Shown here: piece by piece, positions 35,305 through 44,500 of the stretch | Numbering within the stretch: position 1 is the stretch's first letter | Layout of the letters: every line of letters begins with the position of its first letter | NCBI GenBank assembly: GCA_002127285.1 | Contig: NFUW01000002.1 | Coordinates: 1,213,630-1,277,629 of the forward strand | DNA length: 64,000 nucleotides | Origin: Chitinophagaceae bacterium IBVUCB1 | Lineage (GTDB): Bacteria; Bacteroidota; Bacteroidia; Chitinophagales; Chitinophagaceae | Reading direction: 5' to 3' | Notes under the pieces: model-generated | Databases searched by the model: none | Told to the model about the DNA's origin: nothing | Seen by the model: only the letters and a program-made list of their open reading frames with translations | Made by a program: the position numbers and the translations under genes

Positions 35305-38034
35305 CTACTTTTTCTTCTTATTAGAAAATAGGCCACCTATATATTGCTCATAAAGCTCAAACAGAAACATCATTCTATTTGACTCACTGGTAAATGGTTG
35401 CGGACGATAAGCAAGGTCTACAGCCTTATCTAATTCCTGATGAGCTTTCGTTAACTTTACGGGCATGAGCGATGGATCATATAAATTACTTAAAGTAGTG
35501 TCAGGAAATTCGGCACGTATGAGTAAGATTTTCTGAGCAGCATTTTCTACTGCACTTCTATTTTTGTCAGATGGGTTTACCGGCCAAGGGTAGTTATTAT
35601 AAACTATCTCGTTTGAATACCTAAAATCACTTTTGATTCGTCCGCAAGTATTTCTGACCCACGCCATATGCATCTCTGAATGTAATATACCAAAGTGATA
35701 TAAAGTCGCATTTTCAACAGCGAGGCAACTGTCACTAACAATGTGATCAGCAGAAAAGTATCCTAATGGGATATACTTTCTATTCTCCGAAGAATGCCTA
35801 GGAATTAGAATATAGTCATTACTAGGTTGTCTGATTTCACCAAATAGTTGGGGAAATGCAGCTAATTTCTTTGTGGCCTCTCGTGTGCTTTCGGATCTTA
35901 TCCGACGAACATTTTCCACTCTATGGGCAATTTCCTTTAGGCCTTTCAGGTCGTTGGGTTTAATGCCATCCAACCAGATGCACCATCGGTTATGCCCATT
36001 GAGAAATTCATGGGCACTTAGTAATGGTTTAATATATGCCTTTGCCCCTGGCTCCCTTGAAATCATCTCTGCCTTCTGATTATCGTCCAATAAGAAGTTA
36101 CCACCATCATTTGGCATACTTCCGAAAGAAATTTCAGGGACATCGCAAATAGGCAATCGTCTTTTAGTTAACAGCACATTTCTTGCATCTACCAAGTACG
36201 CATTGATATTTTTTACCTTAAGTTCATGAGGTTCTCCTTTCACATCTTCATACTCAAAAATCACCTTGTTGTTGATGTCGTAATTTGCAAAACCTACAAT
36301 CACACAAAATACTGCTGCATTTCCCTTAGCTTCATTTGCCCATTTAAATGTTCTGTGGGCGAAGTGGACGATCACACCATATTTTCTGAAAAGAACATCC
36401 CAAAGAATATTTGCTTGTTCGCCCTGAACAATCGAATTTGTGGAAACAAATGCCACCTTGATTTTAGTACCATTGATATATTTTGCGGCCTTAGCATACC
36501 AACCTGAAACGTAGTCTAACACACCAGCACCTTTTATATTGTCGAAAACGCTGTTGATTTCGTTACGCTGCTTTGTTGACATAAGCTTAGAGCCAATGAA
36601 TGGAGGATTACCCAAAATATAGGACATCTCGTTCTTAGGACATATTTTTTCCCACTCTAATTCCAAGGCGTTGCCGTGAATAATTGTAGCGGACTTTCGT
36701 AATGGCAGTCGTACAAAATACTGTCCAAATTCCGCGCTGACAGCCATGTTCATTTGATGATCAATAAGCCACATAGCTACTTCAGCAATTCTTGCAGGAA
36801 ATTCTTCGTATTCTATACCGTACATCATATCCACGTCGAGCCAAACTAGCTCGCCAATATTAAGCACCCCTTGTCCTGTTTTATTAAGCTCACGTAGTAT
36901 TTCAATCTCAAGTTTCCGCAATTCGCGGTAAGTAATAATTAGAAAATTGCCACAACCGCAGGCAGGATCGAAGAACTTTAATTTACTAAGCCTAGAGTGG
37001 AAATCAAGCATCTTGCTTTTACTTCCCTTAACGCTTTCAAACTCCTTGATTAGATCATCTAAAAATAACTGCTTAATTAATTTTAGGATATTTTTCTCAC
37101 TAGTGTAATGAGCCCCAAGGTTTCGACGTTCTTTGGGATTCATAACGCTTTGAAACATCGATCCGAAAATTGCCGGAGAAATTTTACCCCAATCTAGGTA
37201 ACAGGATTCCAGCAAAATCCTTCTCATCTCGGCATCAAAGGCTGCTGGAGGCAGTGTTTCTTTAAATAAATTGCCATTTACGTATGGAAATGCTGCTAGG
37301 TGTTCATCAATATTCTTAAGTCTGTTTTCTTTTGGAGTGTTTAGAATGTAAAAAAGCTCATTTAATCTCGCTGCTAAATCACTTCCGTCTTCTGACGTCT
37401 TTTCATTAATAAAATCGTGGAAGATATCTCTATCGAAGATAGTCGTATCGTCGGCAAATAAGCAGAATAGTAGCCTTACTAAATATACTTCTAAAGGATG
37501 TCCTTGATATCCCACAATCTTCAATCTATCGTGCAACTTACCCATCAATTCTGCGGCATCGATATTTACAGGGTCTTGCTCTTTATAGGTACGTTGTTGA
37601 TAGCCCGCAATAAAACCGAAAAACTGCACATTATCCACAAGCTTTGCTAAAGCGAATTCATGATGAGTTTCCTCCTCAAGATCATATAGCCGAAAGGTGG
37701 TAAAATCTGAAACTAGAATGTACTTGGGTAATTCTACTTGAGGAATCTGATGTAAATAGGCACGAGCTTGCTCGTATGCCTTTGATAGATTTTTTCCAGC
37801 ACTCTTCATTTCAATAAGTAGAGTCCCTTTCCAAAAAAGGTCTATATATCCATCTTTATCATCAATTTTCTTTACTCTATGTTCAAAGGTGGCGACCTTT
37901 TTCCTGCTAATTCCGAATACATTGAAAAACTCGACCAGAAAAGGTTTAGCGTCCGCATTTTCATTGGAAACATCCGACCATTCTTTAGAAAATCGAACTG
38001 CTCTTTCTTTAATTTCGTTCCAGCTTAAAGCCAT
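35305..38034 (-). CDS. MmeI-like single-chain restriction-modification enzyme (type IIL/IIG)
   Basis: The 909-residue length matches MmeI. Residues 60-80 hold a PD-(D/E)XK nuclease centre (Asp65, Glu75, Lys77 in LLIEMKSAG). A helical linker follows. The N6-adenine methylase part has FFDPACGCGNFLI near residue 355 and the catalytic NPPF near 475. The C-terminal ~280 residues should be the target recognition domain. One protein thus both methylates its site and cuts foreign unmodified DNA at a distance. It is divergent from the DUF262-ATPase operon, sharing a ~290-bp control region. Confidence 0.9.
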   Translation of the reverse strand: MALSWNEIKERAVRFSKEWSDVSNENADAKPFLVEFFNVFGISRKKVATFEHRVKKIDDKDGYIDLFWKGTLLIEMKSAGKNLSKAYEQARAYLHQIPQVELPKYILVSDFTTFRLYDLEEETHHEFALAKLVDNVQFFGFIAGYQQRTYKEQDPVNIDAAELMGKLHDRLKIVGYQGHPLEVYLVRLLFCLFADDTTIFDRDIFHDFINEKTSEDGSDLAARLNELFYILNTPKENRLKNIDEHLAAFPYVNGNLFKETLPPAAFDAEMRRILLESCYLDWGKISPAIFGSMFQSVMNPKERRNLGAHYTSEKNILKLIKQLFLDDLIKEFESVKGSKSKMLDFHSRLSKLKFFDPACGCGNFLIITYRELRKLEIEILRELNKTGQGVLNIGELVWLDVDMMYGIEYEEFPARIAEVAMWLIDHQMNMAVSAEFGQYFVRLPLRKSATIIHGNALELEWEKICPKNEMSYILGNPPFIGSKLMSTKQRNEINSVFDNIKGAGVLDYVSGWYAKAAKYINGTKIKVAFVSTNSIVQGEQANILWDVLFRKYGVIVHFAHRTFKWANEAKGNAAVFCVIVGFANYDINNKVIFEYEDVKGEPHELKVKNINAYLVDARNVLLTKRRLPICDVPEISFGSMPNDGGNFLLDDNQKAEMISREPGAKAYIKPLLSAHEFLNGHNRWCIWLDGIKPNDLKGLKEIAHRVENVRRIRSESTREATKKLAAFPQLFGEIRQPSNDYILIPRHSSENRKYIPLGYFSADHIVSDSCLAVENATLYHFGILHSEMHMAWVRNTCGRIKSDFRYSNEIVYNNYPWPVNPSDKNRSAVENAAQKILLIRAEFPDTTLSNLYDPSLMPVKLTKAHQELDKAVDLAYRPQPFTSESNRMMFLFELYEQYIGGLFSNKKKK

Positions 38035-38321
38035 TGCATATCACTTAATAATTTCATTGAATTTTAACTGAGATCAAATTTGAGTACAATTAGCACAATG
38101 TTAGTTGAACTGCATAATAAAGCAACTCTTGCAAAATACACGTTTACTGGAATTGAACACATTTGCAAATTACATATGAATAATTGTTCCCGGAAGAATT
38201 TTCATAACAATGGCTCAAAGCACCCCATGCCACTCAAATTTGCTACTTTTAGGAATTATACTATAAATCCTTGTCATACCTTGATGAAACTTATGGCAAT
38301 GGACTATAAACATAAATACTT

Positions 38322-39500
38322 ATGAGCAATAATCATAGAGTTGGAAGTCAAAACACTCCATCGGCTACGGAAGTCGACCCAAGTAATAATGAAATCGAGT
38401 TAGAGAAACTGGATGCGAATGTCCCATTAATGGAAAAACCGTTTGATCCGACCTTGATAAAAATTGACACGAAAACCCCATCATTGGACACATTGATCGA
38501 ACGGATTGAATTAAAGGAGATAGAACTCGAGACAGAGTCATACTTCCAACGAAATCCTGATTTATGGGACGACACAAAAAAAAGCCGACTGATTGAATCC
38601 ATACTGATTCAATTCCCATTACCAGCATTTTACTTTGACGGTACAGATAATCGAAAATGGCTAGTCGTAGATGGCTTACAGCGATTGAGCAGTGTTCGCA
38701 GTTTTGTAGTAGATAAGACTCTAAAACTTACAAACTTGGAGTTCTTAACGGCGCTTAATGGCAAGGGCTACGATGAGCTGGGAAGAGACTTACAACGAAT
38801 AATAAAAAATGCTCAAATTGTTGTCTATATCATTTTACCTGGTACTCCGACAGACGTTAAATATAACATTTTCAAGAGAATTAATACTGGTGGCCTCATA
38901 TTAGTCCCCCAAGAAATTCGACATGCGTTGTTTCAAGGTGAACCTTCTAAATTTATCGCTCAACTGGCTCTAATACCTGAGTTTGTTAAGGCGACGGGAA
39001 AGTCTATCAAAACTGACCGGATGCTTGATCGAGATTTTGCTAACAGATTTCTTGCTTTTTATCATCTTGGATACGAAGCTTATCAACCAGATTTGGACAC
39101 TTATATGAGCAGGGCAATGGCAGCTGTATACACGATGTCTGAACAGCAAAAATCTGAAATTAAAGAAGCTTACAGCCGAAGCATGGAGTTGAATATTGAA
39201 ATATTCGGTAAGCATGCTTTTCGTAAGTTTACAGATATCAATGATGGAAGAAGCCCCATAAATAAGGCATTATTCGACGTGTTTTCTGTATCTTTTGCTC
39301 GGCTTTCACATGAGGAGAGTGAGATATTAAAGGAGAATAAAGACCAATTCATTGACGATTTTGTTGAGCTTCTTTATCACGACGACGATAACAATTTCTT
39401 TTGGGCCGTTACAAGTTCAACAAGCGATAAATATAGAGTTCAATACCGATATCAGAAGGTTCAGGAGTTGATATCTACCACATTAAAAAGAACAAGATGA
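38322..39500 (+). CDS. DUF262 (GmrSD-type) domain protein
   Basis: The 392-residue protein has the DUF262 hallmarks VVDGLQRLSSV (DGLQR at 117-121) and FKRINTGG (184-191), which in GmrSD and related systems form the NTP-dependent, ParB-like nuclease or regulatory core. Before them is a polar N-terminal region of ~55 residues. GmrSD cuts modified phage DNA; other DUF262 proteins serve in several defence systems. The stop codon overlaps the ATPase start (ATGA), so expression is coupled to the next two genes. The HNH-like DUF1524 domain that often follows DUF262 is not visible, so the nuclease activity is uncertain. Confidence 0.88.
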   Translation: MSNNHRVGSQNTPSATEVDPSNNEIELEKLDANVPLMEKPFDPTLIKIDTKTPSLDTLIERIELKEIELETESYFQRNPDLWDDTKKSRLIESILIQFPLPAFYFDGTDNRKWLVVDGLQRLSSVRSFVVDKTLKLTNLEFLTALNGKGYDELGRDLQRIIKNAQIVVYIILPGTPTDVKYNIFKRINTGGLILVPQEIRHALFQGEPSKFIAQLALIPEFVKATGKSIKTDRMLDRDFANRFLAFYHLGYEAYQPDLDTYMSRAMAAVYTMSEQQKSEIKEAYSRSMELNIEIFGKHAFRKFTDINDGRSPINKALFDVFSVSFARLSHEESEILKENKDQFIDDFVELLYHDDDNNFFWAVTSSTSDKYRVQYRYQKVQELISTTLKRTR

Positions 39501-40654
39501 TTACATCAATCGAGATAAGAAACTTCAAATCAATAAAGAAGAAATTATTTCCGCTAGGAAACCTTAATCTGTTGTTAGGCTTAAATGGCATGGGCAAATC
39601 GTCTTTTATCCAAACATTGCTCCTATTAAGACAGTCAGATAATCTTGCGCGAAATGGAGAGCTGAAATTAAATGGTCAATATACGACAGTTGGGAACACT
39701 AAAGACGCCCTTTATCAGTATGACAGAGAACAATCCTTGGGCTTTTTTGTAAGATACGGTGATGACGAAGAAATTAGATTAGATTTTGACTTTAAACAGG
39801 AAGCAGACATTTTTAAATTAAAGGATACTGAACTTGCATCCTCGGAAGCATTTCGAAACAGCTCCTTTTTTAAGGAATCGTTATTCGGGAATAATTTTCA
39901 ATATCTTAACGCTAATAGATTGGAGCCAAGTTCAATACATGACAAATCCTATTCGAGCGTTGTGAACGCAAAAAACATAGGTAACAAAGGACAATTCACC
40001 GCTCACTTTATTGAGGTACATGGGAATGAGGAGATTAATTTTGAGAATCTTATCCATCCAAAATCAAAGACTATAGATTCCGTTACGAAACAAGAAGTAG
40101 TTGTAAAAACTCTTATAAATCAGATCAACCTTTGGATGGGCGAGATATCACCTGGGGTGAATATTCGTACGACCGCAATTCCAAACTCTGAGAAAGTTCT
40201 ACTCGAATTTGTTTTTATGCAACCGAATTTGGGTAACACAAATAGGTTTAAGCCAGCAAATGTTGGATTTGGCATTTCCTACGTTTTACCTGTCGTTACT
40301 GCCCTTTTAGCATCACGACCAGGGGAGGTTATAATCATAGAAAATCCCGAGGCCCATATTCACGATAGAGGTCAGGCCGAACTGGGCAGGTTAATTTCAT
40401 TGGTTGCGATGAATGATGTCCAAGTGATAATTGAAACGCATAGTGATCACCTACTAAATGGAGTGCGGGTTGCAGTAAAAGAAAATCCTATTTTGGAAGG
40501 GCGCATCAACATGTTCTATTTTGAAAAGCGAATCGATAGTACCGAACAGTACTCAAAGATTACCACAATTAACGTTGATAAAAACGGCGCATTAAGTTCA
40601 TATCCAAAGAATCTTTTAAGCGAATGGAGTAATCAACTTGTCAAAATCGTATAA
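39497..40654 (+). CDS. AAA/ABC-type ATPase with DUF3696-like C-terminus
   Basis: The 385-residue protein begins ITSIEIRNFKSIKK and has Walker A GLNGMGKSS (28-36), Walker B IIIENPEAHIHDRGQAELG, and the His loop IETHSDHLLNGVRV. These fit the OLD/RecF-like ATPases with a DUF3696 tail found in many defence operons. It overlaps the DUF262 gene by 4 bp and the next gene by 1 bp, so the three products are probably made in fixed ratio and form one complex. Confidence 0.9.
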   Translation: MITSIEIRNFKSIKKKLFPLGNLNLLLGLNGMGKSSFIQTLLLLRQSDNLARNGELKLNGQYTTVGNTKDALYQYDREQSLGFFVRYGDDEEIRLDFDFKQEADIFKLKDTELASSEAFRNSSFFKESLFGNNFQYLNANRLEPSSIHDKSYSSVVNAKNIGNKGQFTAHFIEVHGNEEINFENLIHPKSKTIDSVTKQEVVVKTLINQINLWMGEISPGVNIRTTAIPNSEKVLLEFVFMQPNLGNTNRFKPANVGFGISYVLPVVTALLASRPGEVIIIENPEAHIHDRGQAELGRLISLVAMNDVQVIIETHSDHLLNGVRVAVKENPILEGRINMFYFEKRIDSTEQYSKITTINVDKNGALSSYPKNLLSEWSNQLVKIV

Positions 40655-41496
40655 TGGAATTGCATTTCAATGAGCTAAGCGAAAATCCAATTGGCGAATC
40701 TATTGAGATTGCTGATGAGAAAATGCAACGCTTTATCAAAATGGCTAAAGCAGCATTGAATATTGGTGTCACAAAAATTCGTTCAGAAAATACACTTGAT
40801 AAAATAAAGCTTACAGAGGAATTATCAGTTCAGGAATGGTTATTTAAGCCAGAGAATAAAAGCAATATGGATTTTTTGTACGGCTTATTTATACATCCTT
40901 TTCTTGATATTGAGAATCAGGAATCATTTGAAAAGTATGATCGCGCAACCTATACTTTCGACAATGAGGAGCATAATATTAACGCAGAATGTTTAGGACT
41001 TGCTGCCGCTTATATTTATGAGCAGCCATCAGCTAGCTTTTCTGGGTTCAAGCTATGGGAGAGTAATAGCTTGGAAATTTCTATAACAATTGATGGTGAG
41101 TTTGAGAAAGGAAATGTATTAAATATATCAAGCGATGAAAGATTTGATGAAGCAGATATTCAACAATTCCTTGAAAATTACGGGGACCTTAATTTACCCG
41201 AGACGGCTATTGAACCCCTGCGCAAAAAATACCATATTGCCCCTCATCACGGAGAAAAGGAGCTAACAGAACTTTGTAAAAAACTAATTCACAGTCCATA
41301 TGTCGTTGAGATGCGCTCAATGGAGTGGTGCAAAGGTAAATGCAATAATTTCATTAAACGGTTCCATAAGAATGGCGTTATCGAGATTGTGTTGATAGAC
41401 ACAGTTCGAAAATATGGTCTTTGGGTACAGTCAACAGGTACGAATTTCCGACAAACGAAGGCCATAAGTGAACTTCTAGAAGAGCGATATTGCTAA
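40654..41496 (+). CDS. Third member of the DUF262-ATPase operon, unknown function
   Basis: The 280-residue protein overlaps the ATPase stop by 1 bp (TAATG). The C-terminal ~85 residues form a compact domain with ELCKKLIHSPYVVEMRSMEW, NNFIKRFHKNGVIEIVLIDT and GLWVQSTGTNFRQT, a pattern that looks like a small nucleic-acid or nucleotide-acting domain, but I cannot name it. The N-terminal part is acidic and helical. By position it is either the effector or a target-sensing partner of the two upstream proteins. Confidence 0.75.
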   Translation: MELHFNELSENPIGESIEIADEKMQRFIKMAKAALNIGVTKIRSENTLDKIKLTEELSVQEWLFKPENKSNMDFLYGLFIHPFLDIENQESFEKYDRATYTFDNEEHNINAECLGLAAAYIYEQPSASFSGFKLWESNSLEISITIDGEFEKGNVLNISSDERFDEADIQQFLENYGDLNLPETAIEPLRKKYHIAPHHGEKELTELCKKLIHSPYVVEMRSMEWCKGKCNNFIKRFHKNGVIEIVLIDTVRKYGLWVQSTGTNFRQTKAISELLEERYC

Positions 41497-41580
41497 TATC
41501 CAATAACATTAAATGCGATGATATCAAATGCCTCGGCCGCTATGCAAAGGCGTTGATAGTAATGCTTTGATCCATCGGCA

Positions 41581-44500
41581 TTAAGCAATAACCCGTATTT
41601 GCGGTAGAGCGTCAATTTTTTTAAGTGCATCCTGTATCTGATAAGCATCAAAATTCATCAGCCGTTCGAATATATCCAGTCCAATTTTCTGGTATTCTTT
41701 TCCCATATTGTGGATTGTGATTGCAATTGTAATCATATCAGACGTGCCAGCGGATGCACCCGTAGAAATGTCTCCTAAATTTTTCCCATTTGCGGATATC
41801 AGAGCATCACATACCCGTGCAACCCTATCAGGTTCGTATTGAATAAGTGGTAGCATACAATGGGCTATGAATGAATCTGGGTAATCGATCAAATCAAAAG
41901 ACTTCGTGCTTATAAATGAATCTATGATCGCATTCAGTTCTGCTGATTGCACTAAGTCGAAGCCTCGGAGCAGATCTATCAGTATCGTAGTTACTTGCTT
42001 TTCCTTAAGTTCTATAAGCCGGATGAAGAGTGGTGTTATCAGCAACTTCCTATACTGCCAGACATTTTCAAGTGTAAATGCAAGTCCGCTTAAACCTGGA
42101 ATATTTTTGTTTTGGATAAGGTCATCTATACGCCTATTTGTTTCTTTGGATGAAGGGTTGATAATCCACTTTACACCCAGCACTTCTCCATACACTTGCA
42201 GAATTTTCGCGGATTTACCAATACACATAGTGTCTAGCCAGTAAAGAAGCTTGTTTTCACTTACGTATTTCGCACATTCTGCGAATGTGAAAGCAAGTTC
42301 TGTACCTGACGTAATCTCAGGGTAACTGCTAATAATTTCATCCACGATGCATTCAATCTCGCCTGGCTTACATAAACCAACTGCTCGCGGGAAGGTCAAC
42401 GCGAGAAACGCTCGCCATACATCGACGGAATCACCTCGTTTGATATATTCAATAATCTTGGCGCTCCATGGCCCTGTTAGGGGTTCCTTCCTTAGGAGAT
42501 AGCCGATAGTAATTGTTTGCAATATTTGGAAGTTTCCAGACGGCACACCGTACATTTTGCCATGTCCCCACAATACACCGCTTATTTTTTCCTCTTTGGA
42601 ATCTTCCTGGTTATGTTCGTTGGCATCTTCATCAGGAAGCTGCTGTTCAGCAGTAGCTTCCTGAGTCTTTGGCTTTGCGGCAATCCAGTTACCAATTCTT
42701 TCCAACCATTCTTCTGACAATGGCAGATCAATTGTTAACTTATTAGCAATTGCCCTTGCGGCGTCATCGTAGAATGCAGGGCTGGAAAAGACTGAATCAA
42801 GCTGCACTATCAAGTCAAGTAATTCCTGCTGCTTAATATCCGACTTGCTTATTCCTATCAACCCGTACCCAACTCCAAGCAAATTAGCAATATCCAACTG
42901 CTGGATAACCCGTATTGCTTTCTGGGGATTTTTAAGAGCGAATTTTTCAAAGGTCCGACTAAGCTCCAATGCACCAGCATTGTTCCTCCGAGAAGGCCAA
43001 TCATTTTCCCCGCTATCTGGAAAAGCCCGGAAGCATTTAATTATGTCGATATCTTTTGCTTTCTCGAATTGCTCTTCGGTCATACGACTAACTTGTCCAC
43101 TGATCGTAACACCGCCGACATCCAAACTATCTTCTATGCCCGCACCAAGAGCTCTTTTCTCCTCTTGCATGTGCCTCTTTGCAGATTCATCAAGAAGATC
43201 ATCACCAATCGCCGCCAGAAGATTGTATCGTACCTTGCGATTGCGCTCTATATCCCATTGTTTAGACTCTGCCGAAGCGCCGACTTCAGATTCCCTGGCA
43301 TTATACGATTTTATGTAGTCCTGAAGTCTTTTTCGTTGGCTATCACCAAGATACTGTGATAGTTTTGCGATGATCTCTATGGTGCCAGTAAACTTGTTTT
43401 CATGTGTGCTTCCTAACTTCATCCGTCGTTTATCAGCAAGCAATTCATCGAGTACAAAACCTGGGTCTTCCGAAGCAATCTCAATCAACCCTTTCATAAG
43501 AATTCGCTGAACAGGAAGATACTCTGAGTTTTTATTGGCGCTGTATAGTTCCAAGAACTCTTGTTTATTTTCGCTTGCATAGAGTTTTATTGACTGTTCT
43601 AACGCTTCAGCGAAGTACTTTCCTCGATAGTCACGATGCTCATCAGAAAGATGAAACCAACCGCCCCAACAATCATGGTAGCTGTTGTTGTCGTACTCAT
43701 AATTACTTCTCGTTTTTTCACACCCCGTCAGAAAAAATGACCAGAAATTTTCGATAAAGTCCTTGGGGGCTTTAGCGGCTACTTTCTCAAAGTCATGCCA
43801 GCTATGACCAAAATCCATTATACTTTCGAAGTGCTTTCTAATACTATATTTTTCACTGTGATAATATTGTTCAATTTCGCTCGCATTTTCAGGAGCAGGC
43901 GGTGGCGTTGCAGGTGTTGTGTTAATTATAACTTTAAATCTATTATTAACAAAATGCGCAGTCAATTCAATAGCCATAGCTGCCGACTTTTCAGCTGCAA
44001 TATGATATAGCATACCAGGCACGTTACCATGTACGTTTTCATGCACAACAAGATATTTTGCTAGTTCCAATATTTGAGGTGTCCAGTAATTTGCGCTCCT
44101 AAGGACATAGAAGATTAGATTTACATCCTCTGGTGTCTTCCAATACTGATCTATCAGCTTTAAAATTTCTTCGTATCGATCTCCTAACACTGAGGACAAG
44201 ATAAAAGTGGCAACAAATTTCGAAGTTGAATTGCCTACCATTAAAGTAAGTATAACATCATTCTTAAAACTATCAAACCACTTCACCTTTCCCGATACGG
44301 CTTTACAAATTCTACCCTGATAATATTCATCTTTCGATAGGTGCTTCAATGCAGCCACTTCATAAGAATTTGGATCATGATGTGCACCAATGCACTCTAT
44401 CATAAGATGGATGACGTGACGCCTGATTGTTGTATTGTCCGTGATGAGAATCGAGGTAATTTGTGCATTGTATTCATCAAGGTCAGCATCACGTAAATAA

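Noticed and set aside
38080-38325. 81-codon frame in the gap between the MmeI-like gene and the DUF262 gene
   Set aside because: No ribosome site, unnatural composition (many Asn, His and Met), and it occupies the shared promoter region.
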